64,000 bases of DNA from NCBI GenBank assembly GCA_038030265.1, contig CM075939.1:25091253-25155252 (forward strand). Direction: 5' to 3'. The position numbers and the translations under genes are program-made. The notes below the pieces were generated by a model that worked only from the letters and a program-made list of their open reading frames with translations, was not told where the DNA came from and searched no databases. This DNA comes from Corythucha ciliata. Taxonomy: Eukaryota; Arthropoda; Insecta; Hemiptera; Tingidae. Of this stretch, positions 22,096-34,778 are shown in pieces (within the stretch, counting starts at the first letter, position 1; every line of letters starts with the position of its first letter).

Positions 22096-22860
22096 TTGAC
22101 ACAACGATGTCTTGAACGGAACAAGACACATCTCTTTTCCTCGACGACGCACCACCGCTTCTGTCCCCTCAAGTCAATTGGACTCCATTACCTTCCGGTG
22201 ACGTCGTCACACACAGTGTCGCTGAACATCTTCCCACCTTCTGGAAAGCCGACCCCGTACTTTGGTTTCTGCAAGCCGAGACTGTCTTCACTGCTAACCG
22301 GATAACTAGTTCGACCCGCAAGTTTCAAGAATGTGTAACCAAGTTTGACTACGACGTCCTGAAACAAATTGCCGATTTAGTTAAAAATCCTCCAAATGAC
22401 CAGAACAATCAACTCCGCAACCGTCTCATTTCGATTTATTCGAACTCGGAAAACGAGCGTTTCACAAAGCTTCTCGAAGGACAACGATTAGACGATCGTA
22501 AACCGTCGCCGTCGATCCTTCCGATCTCGACAAATTGGCCGGAATCGCCGATCGCATGTTCGAGGTTTATGAACCTCGCACCGTCCGACCACCACAAAAG
22601 GCAACCGACATGCACTCTACGCTCTCGTCTCGCGTTTGATCGAAGAAGTCGCTGCTCTCAAAACAGGAATGCGTTTCCGCCGCATGTCAACCCCATCTCG
22701 TGACTCATCCCGCAGCCCGAACCGATCCCGACATCGATCACCTTCTCCAACTCGATCCAACAGCGACCTCTGTTATTACCACACACATTTCCACAACAAA
22801 GCAAACAAATGTCGACAGCCGGGTGCTTGGATCCGTCCGTCGAATTTCCAAAAAAAACGA
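22096..22860 (+). pseudogene. Gag remnant of the LTR element
   Basis: The Gag core is readable at about 22229-22515 (FWKADPVLWFLQAE ... KLLEGQRLDDRKPS) but the frame changes on both sides of it. A nucleic-acid-binding knuckle follows near 22771 (CYYHTHFHNKANKC); the last cysteine expected in this family is not present. An Arg/Ser-rich stretch precedes the knuckle. Confidence 0.8.
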
Positions 22861-22899
22861 GTGAAGGTGACGACGGTTCAGGCGACGCCGTCACACTCA

Positions 22900-23440
22900 A
22901 TGACAACCGCCGATTTTTTATTCAAGACAAACTATCTGGAAAACGTTTTCTCGTCGAAACTGGTGCCGACCTCAAACATAGGAAATAGACGTCCTCGTAT
23001 ACTTTGTACGCTGCTAACCGTACCAAAATCCCAACGGTGAACTCAAAATGACCCTCGACTTTGGCCTACGTCGCCCCTTCACCTGGTCTTTCGTACTAGC
23101 AGACATTTCGAAACCCATTACCGGCGCTGATTTCTTGTACCATTTTTCGTTGATGGTAGACCTCAAGGGGCACCAACTCATCGACACCGAGACGAAACTA
23201 TGCTCACCTGGTTACCTATGATGTGATTCTTCGCCAACAGTCCACGCTTTACCATTACATGGACATTGGAGTGCTGAAATTCTACAAGAATTTCCAGCCG
23301 TCACGCGACCGTCCGCAGCACTCAAAACTCCTCGTCATTCGATCCAACACTTTATCGAAACAAGTGGCAACCCGGTTAGTTCTAAATCTCGTCGTCTAGC
23401 CCCCGAAAATTACAACAAAGTCCGACAATACTTCAATCAG
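22900..23440 (+). pseudogene. Protease region and start of reverse transcriptase, broken
   Basis: A block resembling the retropepsin active site reads FLVETGAD, with Glu where the catalytic Asp would be. It is followed by several stops and frame changes up to about 23400, where readable reverse-transcriptase sequence starts. Confidence 0.65.
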
Positions 23441-24661
23441 TTGGTTTCCGAAGGATTTGCCGCCCTTCCAAGAGTCTTTGGTCTAGTCCATTACACGTCG
23501 TTTACAACAAAAAACGGTGAGTTACGACCCTGTGGCGTTTACCGCCGCTTGAATTCCAAAACTCTCCCAGATCGTTATTTAATCCCAAACATCCTCGATT
23601 TTCAGAACAATCTACGCGGCGCAAAAGTATTTTCGAAATTATACCTTAATCGCGCCTATTACCAAATCCCCATTGCCGACACCGACATCCCAAAAACAGA
23701 TATCATCACACCCTTCGGCTTATTCGAGTTCCTCAGAATGAGCTTCGGCCTCCGAAATGCGGCGCAGACCTTTCTGCGTTTCATAGACTCGATATTTCGC
23801 GACCTGCCGTTCGTCTCCACATACATCGACGATATTCTCGTAGCCTCAACCAACGAGGGCACCCATAAAACGCATCTCCGCTAAGTTTTTCGTCGACTCG
23901 ACACCCACGGTTTGACCATTAACCACTCGAAATGTGTTTTCGCCGCTCCCGACGTCGATTTCCTTGGCTACCACGTCGCAAGTTCAGGTATAACGCCAAT
24001 GACCACTAAAATCGACGTCATCAAAACATTTCCGAAACCTCAAACAGTAAAAGAACTTCGCCGTTTCCTCGGAATGTTTAACTTGTACCGAAGATGCATT
24101 CCAAAAGCTGTCCAACTTCAGTCTTCCCTCAACCAAATGCTTACTGGACAAAACTCGACTCGTTCCTTCCTTTCTCCTAAAACGCCACTCGTTTGGACTT
24201 CGGAAGCTGAAGAATCTTTCGAAAATGACAAAACAGCTATCGGACACACGACTCTACTTCTTCATCCTTCATTCGACGCCGAAATTTCCCTCGCTTGTGA
24301 TGCATCCGACTCATGCATCGGCGCCGTTTTACCACAGAAGTCAGACGACTACTGGGAACCCCTTGGTTTTTTTTCCTCAGCTCTGACCTCCACACAAAAA
24401 CGTTATTCTGCTTACGACCGTGAATTACTCGCTGTTTATCTGGCTGTGAAGCATTTTCGCCCACTTCTCGAGAGCCACCAATTCTCGATTTTGACCGACC
24501 ACAAACCGTTGATCCATGGGTTCTCTCAAAAAGTCGACACTGCCCCTCCCCGACGCATTCGACACCTGAATTTCATCAGTCAGTTCACAACAGACATTCG
24601 TCACGTCACCGACTCAAACAACCCAGTTGCCGACGCTCTTTCCCGAATAGAACCTTCCTAG
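23441..24661 (+). pseudogene. Reverse transcriptase and RNase H of the LTR element
   Basis: Reverse transcriptase is readable with the YIDDILVAS motif at 23822-23848. The first catalytic Asp region reads KLYLNRAYYQ, with Tyr where Asp is expected, so polymerase activity should be gone. An in-frame TAA at 23882-23884 interrupts the domain. From 23912 it continues in the same frame into RNase H (LACDASD, YDRELLAV, TDHKPL, VADALSR) to a TAG at 24659. Confidence 0.9.
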
Positions 24662-24678
24662 AATAGGTTTGGATATTA

Positions 24679-25950
24679 TTGCCGGCGAGCAACTTAAAGA
24701 CTCACAAGTTCGCGAGTTTTATACGACAACCCCAATTTAAAACTTCGTTTCATACCTTTACCGCGTTCGCTTCTCAAACTCTTTTGTGTGAGGATTCAAC
24801 CTCTCAACCTCGACCTTACGTCCTAGCTAGTTGTCGCCGCGCTGTGTTCGATCGTCTTCATACGGTCTACGGCATACGGTCTACTCGAAAACATATCTCG
24901 GATCGTTATTTTTGGCCTGGAATGAACAGTCAAATTAACAAATGGACCCGCTCATGTCTCGCTTGGTCAAAAATACACCGCCACACGTCGACTCCTCTCG
25001 CAACTTTTCCACCCGCCGGTCGATTTGAGCACATTCATTATTGTGACATGGTTGGTCCTTTGCCCGTTTCGGATGGCAACCGCTACATCCTCACCATCGA
25101 CAGAGCTACTCGCTGGCCCGAAGCACTCCCTACCCCTGAAATATCCGCCGACACTGTAGCTGCATCGATTTACTCGGGGTGGATATCTCGTTTTGGCGTA
25201 CCCATTCGCATTACAACTGATCAAGGCCGCCAATTTGAAAGTCAATTATTTGCAACATTTTCTCGTTTATTCAGCATTGAAAGATGCAGAACAGAGTATC
25301 ACCCCCAAGCTAATGGTTGCGTTCAACATTGGCATCGGACCCTGAAGGCTTCCCTCATGGCTCATCAGTTGAAATGGTCCCAAGCCCTCCCCACTGTTCT
25401 TCTCGGACTTCGCTCAGCTCTGCGCGACGAAATCGGCGCTAGTTGCGCACAAGCCGTTTACGGTCAACCCCTTCGTCTGCCAGGCGAATTTTTTGAACCG
25501 TCGCCGTTGTCTTCAACCACTCTAACAGCCGATTCAATTAAATCGCTCGAAGAAACAATGTCCCATTTTCGACCTACCAAATTTGGAACTTCCACCCGAC
25601 CTACTTGTCGTCCCAGAGACTTGGACTAGAGTGACTACGTTTTGGTCAGACAAGACCGTGTGACACCTCCTCTCACACCACCCTATTATGGCCCGTTTAA
25701 ACTTCTCGAACGCGGTCCGAAAACTTTCAAGATTCACCTTTCCGATCCTAGTCGCACATCAGTCGTATCGCTGGATCGCCTCAAACCAGCGCATCTCATG
25801 CAAGATGAAAACGACCAGACACCGCTATCAGTAGTTGACACCACGCATGTACCTGCTCCAATCGTACGAGCTACGCAAAAGACTCAATCGTCACGCCTAG
25901 TCGAAAAGAAAGTTCGTTTTTCCAATGTCATCGACATTAGGGGGAAGTGA
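24679..25950 (+). pseudogene. Integrase of the LTR element
   Basis: Reading resumes in a different frame. The zinc-binding N-terminus is eroded: SCLAWSK has Trp where the second Cys is expected. In the core, Asp residues are seen in YCDMVGPLP and TTDQGRQFES, but the catalytic Glu position reads GCVQHWHRT, with Gln instead. A stop at 25627-25629 is followed in the same frame by a C-terminal GPY/F-like segment (YYGPFKLLERGPKTFKI). It cannot be an active integrase. Confidence 0.9.
25938..25950 (+). other. Polypurine tract
   Basis: agggggaagtga immediately precedes the 3' LTR, the expected position for the plus-strand primer. Confidence 0.8.
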
Positions 25951-26105
25951 TGTAGTGGAACAACATCCCACTAATAATAGTTTATTTTTGTTGACGATTA
26001 TTACTCATACCAGAGTTTTGAAAAATAAATAGTTCGGCTTTTGATTTTGTCGTATAAAAAATTATAATTAGTGAATCAGTTACGCTCTAAACAACGTTCG
26101 CTAAA
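25951..26105 (+). repeat. 3' LTR
   Basis: 155 bp, same start and end as the 5' LTR, followed by the GTAT duplication. Confidence 0.93.
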
Positions 26106-26109
26106 GTAT

Positions 26110-29100
26110 AATTATGACACCAGCCCCCAGAGACGGGCCCAGTCCCGTCTTTGTTCCAGGGAAGGGGACTGGGCTAAGAACTGAAAATGTTGAAGTGTTG
26201 AAGGAGCAATAACAAATTGTTTGTTTTTCGATGCAGTGGTTAGAAATGTGCGGTTCAAAAAATAACGACCAAAAGCCTCCAGCCCATCCTGTTTTACACT
26301 TTCTCTATAGAAGCGTGTGTGCTGGTTTATATTTGAAAAGGAACGTTGCCTAACAAGAAGCTCTTTTGAAGAAAGAGAAAAGAAACAGAAAAGCGGAAGA
26401 ACAAGGAGGGAAAACCTGCGTAGACATCCCCAAAATAAATTAAAGCCCACACTCCTCCCTTCACCAAGCCGTTATACTTTCTCATTCAGTCTCTTACATT
26501 ATTCAACGGAACAGATGAAATGTATGCATTGCCAGCAAACAAAAAATGCGCATTCGTTATGACCAGCAAAATAAAAAAGTATTTCTCTGTTTTAAAATTT
26601 CAGTATTGAAAACTTCAGGAAAAAGTTTATGCCTTCATAGTGCCCTATGATAATTTATTGTCTATACTATACTTGCAAGGCATGTTCACCCTAAGCCCCG
26701 CGCTTAAATTACATTCACGTATATGTATAGACGCTGTATGTTTCCTACAACGAAATTCAGAAGTTTTTGGGCCTAAAGCCCCTAATGTTTCACGAAATTG
26801 TCGGGTCGCTGAAATTGTATATTTCTTAATTTTTAACGGTCGGCGAATTTTAAGTCCAGTTGTTGAGAAAGGAAAATAACCGAATCCACCAATCAAATAG
26901 TCCTCCAAAGCCTGTTGCTATTTACAGCGCATGAATACTTAATGTGACGTGAAACAGAACTCCCTCATCAATTCTCACTATATCCTTGGGGTGAGGGAGA
27001 GAACGTGAGAGATTTAGAGCTCGTTCCTGGAATGGTACACGGTTGAGAAAACCGAAGAGAACCGGAAGCGTGATAGACTCAGCTGTGAAACTCATCAATT
27101 TCACTCGTATTTACCCCGCGGGGCGAGACACTGTAATCGTTTTTCTTAGAACTCCCTTCATTTCCCTGTTTTACCAAAGAGTGTTAGAATTTATCAAGAA
27201 ACGTCATTGAACACTATTCAAACAATAGACTCCTTTTCTTTGGTCGTGATATTATTACCATCCTTGGAACTTTCATCCCTCATCATCTCACCGGTTGTCA
27301 TTATCGTTGTTGTTTGATGGAAGAGGCGACATCATCATTTTGTGCGAGGGAGGGCGATAAAGTGGCTCGCGCTCAAGTACCTATTATAGGGAACCCCCAT
27401 TGTTAGATGGTTTGTTGGAAAAGGGCTGCCGTAATTAGAGAGAACTGAAATTAATATGCGTTGGCACCTGGTATTGATTTCTTTTGTCTATTCAAAGTAT
27501 AGGGTTTTAGGAAATCAAGTGCCCAATGTGTGAATAAGAAACGTGACGCAAAAGCAATCAAACGTTAAGAGCGTCTTCGTGAGATCGTTTACAATAACTG
27601 TTATCCTAATCTACACATAATATACCTAGGTAGTTTTGTATACCAAATCGTAAAAAGGAAAGGATGCGGTTCGTTAGACAGAAAAAACGATCCACTTGAA
27701 ATTCTGGTGAGCGCCTCGACCTTATATAGTGTGTTACGAAGGTGGTGGTGGTGGTGTGCAGGGATCTCATACCTTCTCTAAAAATCCTTTTTGAGGTTAT
27801 TTTCCCCAAGAAACTGAACTGGCAGTTGGGAATTTGCTCGACGTGGGACTATGGGTGTCCAAAGACGGGTGAATTCCCCTGTCTTTGGAAATTGTTTATT
27901 GCAGCCACCAAAACTGGCTAACTGCGAGAAAAAAAATATACATGATGTATTGAAATGAAAAATAGTCATTGAACAAAGCAGCTTCAATATGTAAACATCA
28001 GTGCCACTGGATCTCTCTGGGCGAGCTTTTTTTTTATTAACTTATTTAAATAGAAAAAACCTTGAAATAAATTAAAACCTTTGTCGGGGAGTTTCAGTTG
28101 TTTTCACCAGGGAGAGAGAGGATTGCCTGGAGGCCATTGGGTTGCTATGAGTAAAGGGCAAGGGGGCTTGGAGAAATGGAGAGAGAAGAAAAGCGGATTA
28201 GAGTCTGTTAGCTATATTAAGGATTCCGTTTTGCCCCGAAGGACCTTTTTATCACTTCAACGTGAACGTTCTTTTATAAAACAATTGATAACAATTCAGT
28301 TGCGTAGATGGAATGAGGGAGGAGTAGGCTAAAAACGGAAAAATTGACTCCTTATGGAGGACTGCAATTGGCCGCGTGGAGTGAGAGGTTCTTAAAAACG
28401 CCAGGGTAGAGAGTACCATGTTGGAATCTGTAAGCCATTCCCCGTGGAGGATCTTGCCCTCTGGAGGTCATTAAAGTTACCCCTACTTGTTTTGAAATGC
28501 GAGGAGGGGGGCAACTCAAGTAATTATACCTTCTGTGACACGCAGTGCATCCAAACCTCTCGGGGACGTCTTTCGCAGGGTGGTACGATGAGGTGGGGGG
28601 CAGTAGGAGAGGTGGCTAAATTGGTTTTCATTAGGGTTTAAACCCCCTTATTACTGTTTCCCCTACCACCCCACCCGCTAGCCATTGCTTCGCACTCACT
28701 GTGAACACTGTGGGCCATAGTATCTTCTCGGCTACTACCTCTCACCGTCATTTTACTCGAGAGCACTTTATATGTACTGTTTTCCATTAAAGCTAATTAC
28801 CACTCTTCCTGTAGCCGTAGGATGGTATGGATATTAAAATTAAATTCATATTCAAGATGTACCTACGGCGCCAGAGAAAATAAAGAGGGGCAAGGAAGAG
28901 AGAAAGAAAAATACATTAATTTGCATAGGCACAAAATTATTACTTTTCAGTGTTGAGCTCTGGTCACTTGACCTCCGTCAAATTGTCAATTGACAGGACG
29001 ATTGTCCGGAAGGATTTTGATCGGAATTTCACCCTTAAACTCTCGAGCTCACAAGCCGCTTCCGACACGACTCGGGACAACTTTATAAAACAAACCAAAA

Positions 29101-32030
29101 ATGACTCTACAATTTGTGAAGGTTAAACTCTTTGCGATTATGGTGAAGATGGCGAAAATGAAAAATCAGCCAAAACAGCGTCATGTAATTTATTGGCCTT
29201 CAATTATGGATTTTCTGCCCCAAAACTGACAACTTTTCCCCCCGGGAAGTGATAATTCTGAAGCTTAACTTTACATTTTGGTCCCCTGAGACGGTGAAAC
29301 AGCGGTAACTTAGACCCTCAAACTAGACCCTTTCATCGTCGAGACAAATAGTGAAATTAGGAACTCACGCAGGCCGGTAAAAACCCGCTCCTGGTCTTGG
29401 AAAAGGGGCAGGGACTGAAGGAGCAGGAATTCTCAGCTAGGCCCACCAAAATAGTTCCTTAGCGAGTGGAGCCAGAACCGGAAAAACGTTGTTTTTTTTT
29501 GCGAAAAAAAGTCCGCGTTATTTGTTTTTTAGCTAGCGAAATCCGAGAAATGAATTTTATTGTGAGTCAAACTTGCAAAAATGGTCCTTTAGAGACAAAA
29601 GTTTATGGACCTTTGGAGTCCAGGGGGGGGGGCACCCTCTGACCCCTACTGGCTACGTACAGACGGAAAACCACCCGCATGCCCCCTGTGGCTATAAAGT
29701 ATACGTCCCAATATAAGGCTATATAAGTCCCAGGATAGCCTTTCCTAGAACGCGGTACATAACTAGCTAGTCTGAGACGGTTGGCAACCCTAGCTGGACT
29801 GGAGATGTTCACTGTCGTGGACGAATGGGCAACAAATGTAAGAATTTGCTGGTTAAATGGGCGTGAAATATCTACGGTTTCGAGGTAGCATGGAGGAAAA
29901 AGTGTGAAGCCAACATAAGGTCAGGTGACCTTATGCTGATAAAACAAGTGCAGGGTGGACTGGAGTTTCACTTATGGTGAGTGGTGCGGTGGGGAAGTCT
30001 GTTAAAGTCACGTGACTAGTTCACATGGACCGTGCGGGTAAAAGGGTCCTATTTGGCTGCGGAAAGCGCAATTATCTCTCTTGGTCGCGGGGGGGGGGGG
30101 GTGATGATCCGTTGAACTGGAAAATGCCTCTGGTTCGTTGATAGGCCCAATGTCATTTTACCGGAAATGATTTTGACCGGTCGAATGCTCAACTGCTCAA
30201 CACTATAGTTTTACAAAAACTGATCCCGCACCCCAGGAAAGATAATAATTGGAGTTTATCGTGGAAATGTTAACTCAAATTCAAACTTCCTTATCTCAAC
30301 AAACTGGTGTCGCTAAGAGGGTCAGTTTCATCGTATGAATGACGGGGAGGGGGTCAAGCTGGAGAACCGCAGTTTTAAAGTTGATTTCAGTTAATGTGGT
30401 GTTGAAAGATTCTCTCTCTCTCTCTCTCTCTCTCTCTAGATATCGCCTGAAGTCCCAAGGGTATGCTTCTCAATACTGCTATAAATAGGCTTGAAAGTTG
30501 GCCGTGGGCGTGGGCTTATATTTTCTTCGCCCTTAGCCTCAACTCCTTATAAACTCCACTACCCCAGGCAATGAAGGCTGTAGAAATCGTGAACACCATC
30601 AATTGAAAAAGTTGTGCCCATTATTGAAAAAGAAGGAGCTCTTAATAAGGCCGTCATTATTACATTTTTTTCTCTTCGAAGAGAAGAATGTTTGGGGGGC
30701 TTTTTCAAAGAAGAAATACATCTTTTTTTTTTCAACAACTTTCTTCATTTTTGACAATAATGTGCAGCCATAAAATCAGTCCCCCTCCCTTAAATGCCTT
30801 TAGATTTTGACAGGGATCGAAGGATGGTGCGTGGTTGTAGGGTCCGAAAAGTTGACAGTTTGAATTAAACATTAGTGGTTCACTCTCGGATAAAGTATCC
30901 CATTTTTATACCCTTAACTTCACCCTGTCTTGGCCTTGACTTAATCATTTGAAAACCCCGGGACTTATGACGATGAATGAGGATTTTCAGCGGCTTTTCA
31001 AGCGCTTGAAGTTTCTTCAACGAAAAATTGAAAATAAATTAACGCGGAATGCTAATTAAAAGGTTCAGCGCTGAAAGTGAGGGAATGCTAATTCAAGTTT
31101 TCAGTCCCAAATGGATTAATTTGGAAAGAAAAAGGAAAGATTTTTGTCGGCTGAAATCCCCTTTTCTCACTCCGTAACGCTAATTTTAGGTAATGGCCTC
31201 CATTCCCATGACCCGAAGCTTTTATCGGATAACACTACCTCTTCTTTATCCTAAATACGTTCGGCTCTCCAAGGGCCATCAGTTCCTTAAGACAGTGGAA
31301 GTGACTCAGAATGAAGGGAATGGATGAAGGTAAAGGAAAAAAGGTGAAGTGACCAATCCCTATACGTCCTTTTATCTCGTTACTCCACGAAAATCTTTTC
31401 TCTTCTCACTTTTTTTTTTTTTTTTTTTTTTTTTTTACGGGGGAGGGCTTATTACATTCCTATTTTAAGCCTCTGTCAATGGATTCCAAGGAGGAATTTT
31501 CGGTAGAGCAGCCGAATGAAGAACGTAGGGTGATGGGAGAGGGGAGTTTGAGAAAATGTTGTTAAGGCCTTCGTGAAATTGCCCTTTTTTTGTAGATTGC
31601 CCTAAGGGAGTTTGAGTTCTTCAAACCGCTTGGGTTTAAAAACACTTTACTGCAAGTGACTTTGTCGACTCCAGACGAAGGATATTATAGATTCAAAGAA
31701 AAACGATTTCTCGAATGAATCACGTCTTAAACCCAATACTCTTTTTTTTATTTTTTTTATTCATTCATTTTGAAGTCCCGATGGGACTTCCATTGATTGA
31801 ACAAAGCACCAAAGGACAATCAGCTCAAAATGAACATTTCGTTAACAATATTAATATTTGGTTTATGGTTTGACCCGCACTTGTTTCATTTTTGGTTCAC
31901 TCAGAGTGCTCCAGTGCTCCTCATCCATTTTCAGGGCGGGATGAGCCAGTTAAGCAAGTTTATAGCTGCGAGAGTAGTCAGTTTGTGCAATCCTTAATGT
32001 GCGTGTAACAAATCCTGGGAGAGGGGGGGT
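26110..32030. other. Long noncoding stretch with simple repeats
   Basis: About 5.9 kb without a supported gene. It begins with a hairpin (cgggcccagtccc and ggggactgggc, 26137-26174). It contains short simple-sequence tracts: a TC microsatellite at 30409-30438, a G run at 30090-30102, and a T run of about 27 at 31410-31436. Open frames are short and show no domain or splice context. If the exon at 41373 is the first exon of the DNER-like gene, all of this is intron. Confidence 0.5.
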
Positions 32031-32039
32031 GTCGATCAG

Positions 32040-32340
32040 TTGGCAAGTTGGGTGCAGCCCTCCATGTTCGGTACGCAAACGACAGAGGTCAGTATACACC
32101 GTTTTAAGGCGCGAATAGCCATATTTCACAATTTGTTTGGTGTATAGAGCCATTTAGAAGGCGCGCATCGTCATTTGCATCATCTGTCGGGCGCAAATGA
32201 TCAGTTTGGTCATATTTGGAACGTTAATATGCCAATTTAATGGCGTGAACTGTCACTTTTGTCATTTTGACGGTGCAAACCGTCAATAAGACAATTTCTA
32301 GGTAGTGAATAGTGCGATATTTTCAAGGCACAAATACTCA
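32040..32340. repeat. Degenerate repeats, family E
   Basis: Units of about 35-45 nt around gcgYgaa...gtca...ttt (for example ggcgcgaatagccatatttc, ggcgtgaactgtcactttt, ggcgcaaatgatcagtttgg). Only the rhythm and the gcg/gtca positions are conserved. Confidence 0.5.
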
Positions 32341-32900
32341 GTTTCTCCCTAAATATCCGAAACTGCCGAAACTGGTGGTTTCGGGTCTTTAAATTTGTAA
32401 AATTTTGTAAGTTTCTGGTTTATATTTGCTCTAATTTGCAATTTTCCGGGCATTTTATGGGGTGCGCGCGGACCCTGGGCAAGCCGGCTCCAACTGCGCC
32501 CACAGCCTGACGAATGTAGCCGTAGGGATAAATTTTGTGAGTTTGTATAAGTTCTTGTTTTTAGTGGCCACGGACACCACGTCCAGCTGGTCCCGAGAGC
32601 TCCGAAAGCTTAATGAATGGACGCAAAATTACTTAATTCAGAGTAAAACATCAGCGAATTTGCAATGTTCAGGGGTGAATATCCGCGATATTGCAAGTCT
32701 GCAATTGTATTTCGTGTGGGTACCAGGTACGGATAGTTCATACATCTTTAGAGATTTACCGCCATTTGTTTTTTGTTGAAGATGTGGACACGCATGCGGT
32801 CTTTGAGGAGGAAGTTGCGGGAGCTGGTGATGACAAAAGCCCTTATGGCCTGAATTTGTTTCTGGCGTTCGCCGAAGATCTTTAATTTTGAACGTTTTAT
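32341..32900 (+). repeat. Degenerate repeats, family A with GC-rich head
   Basis: Units with aagtttc and tttgcaattt flank a GC-rich head at 32465-32525 (gcggaccctgggcaagccgg ... cctgacgaatgtagccg) like those at 44.2-46.0 kb. Open frames across this block are products of the repeat. Confidence 0.65.
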
Positions 32901-34778
32901 TTGACTCCGACTAGAAATTTTGTGCCGACTTCGGTACTCAACAATGTTCGGTCGTGCCGGTTATTGCCTAACTATTTCGACATTGCCAAGTGTACCATTT
33001 TTTTATTTGCTTAGTGGGCTTGGGGAGTACATGGAAGTTTAGCTTTAGCAGTAGGTAGATTCAGTGCTTAGTCACGATGGAAACCTTCACCCACCCAAGT
33101 TTTAAAAATTTCTTGAATGTCGAGGATTTTGTTAAAAAACAGGTAAATTAAACCGACCTGTATAATCATTTTCTGGTTGAGGTTAAAAGAAAATGAGAAT
33201 TTTTGACGTGACTTTGATCTTCATGGAAATTCAAGAAGAGAGATTAAATTTTGTTGGTAAATTATGTTGGATTCGACTGTAAACATCACCAAGATAATGG
33301 TCCATTCTCTCGCATTGCTTTAGTGAATCCTAAAACGAACAATGGAAGCCCTTTTTTTGCTGCACAATACCCGTTGTTATGAGAACGAAGCAATACCTCT
33401 AGAAAGCCACTCATATTGCCGGTCGTTAGGTTTACCTCTCGTACATTTTTTTCCCTTCATTTCTTTCAATTTTCGTGAAATTATTTGTCGGAAACTAATG
33501 CTTTACGAATCGGGCAAGTTACAGCAATCGACTAGTGCCAGTTAGAATTCATATTGCCTAACGCTTGAAAAGTAGTTTCCCACGACTGTAATATCGAACA
33601 GTGTTATTGACTGGGGGGGGGGGTGATTAGTTGTATAGTAGACCGTTGGCAATAATCCTCCACTCTTTGCAACCCTTCGCCTCCCCCCACCACCCCGTAT
33701 AAATCATTACATTCGAGCAAATGACTGGTCGGATGGCTCATTAATTCACAGGCTTTCTGTGCCAGAGTAATCCTCCCCATCCTCCACCTTTTGCTACCAA
33801 GCAACCGGTCATCGAAACCTAGATATTTTGGCATTGACAATCACTGTTTCATACTAATCGTGAGCGATTAACCAATGTTTGAATTTGAGCAAGTATATAC
33901 CTATGTATGTATACCTACCTACCTACTTAATACCCACTCATTCATTTCATTTCTACTAATTTTATTGAGTCACATTTGTGAGCTAGAAAATAGTGTAATT
34001 TTTGACAGATCCTAGCGAATAAGGCTCAGGAAAAAAGTCGGTAAGCTTCATAATTATTAGCAAAAGCAAAGTGAGAGACAAAAAAAGCTAAGCTTGAAAG
34101 TAAGCGATTCCCTTGGCTGGCATTATGCTAATATGAGCTTTTCTACTGGCTGTGAGTGAGAAGAGTTGAAGGAAGGAAAAGAGAGTGGTGGAAAAGGGGT
34201 GAAGATTAATACAAATGAGAGTGGTTTTCAAGTCTTGGAGATTTGCGTCTCCCTCTTTCATCCCCTTCATCAAGGACCGAACGGGAGGGGAGAGAATGTG
34301 AGAAATGAAAACGGGGTCTAGGAATATTAGGGTTGATGGGTTACGTGGGGGTTGGAAGGTATTAGGGATGACGTAGGTACGGGCCTGGGTTGGTAGTGAG
34401 GGGAGGAAGCATTGAATAAAAACGGAGTCGGGAATGAACTTAGCTCAGGGAACGTTTATGGTCTGCCTGTGATAGTAAAAGTGCGGCATGATTTTTCCTT
34501 GTTATCTCCAGCGTTTGTTAAAAAACCGGACATCCCAAGCGTTTATTCTTTCTGTAATGTAATGTTTATGTTTTTCGTACTTTTATTTTGTCGTTGAAAT
34601 TTGTTATTTGTATCGTTGCTCTTTCTTCTAAAAAAAAAAGGTTAGGAAGAAGAGCTAATAACATTGGGCGAAAAGAAAGAAATGAAGTCGCAAAAAATAA
34701 GGCTGTTCCTTTCCCCAAAATAGTCCAGGCAATGAAAACGAAAAAACGGCCTGAAATGGAAAAAATAGGATAAAAGTC
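32901..34778. other. Noncoding region
   Basis: No gene. A 42-bp segment at 32936-32977 (caacaatgttcggtc...ttgcctaac) recurs at 41239-41274. A G run lies at 33613-33622 and a tatgtatgtatacctacc tract near 33900. Confidence 0.45.

Larger units (their letters stand above)
21901..26109 (+). mobile_element. Decayed Ty3-type LTR retrotransposon, CsRn1-like
   Basis: A full-length but inactive element flanked by the 4-bp target-site duplication GTAT (21901-21904 and 26106-26109). Short LTRs (159 and 155 bp), a primer-binding site, gag, protease remnant, reverse transcriptase, RNase H, integrase with a GPY/F-type C-terminus, and a polypurine tract are in the expected order. The CYYH-type Gag knuckle, 4-bp duplication and primer site suggest the CsRn1 clade (from memory). 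Several stops, at least one frame change and losses of catalytic residues mean it encodes no working protein. It lies antisense to the DNER-like gene, in its intron 1 if the distant first exon is correct. Confidence 0.92.

Noticed and set aside
22658..22906. Minus-strand frames inside the LTR element
   Set aside because: They are antisense shadows of gag and pol.
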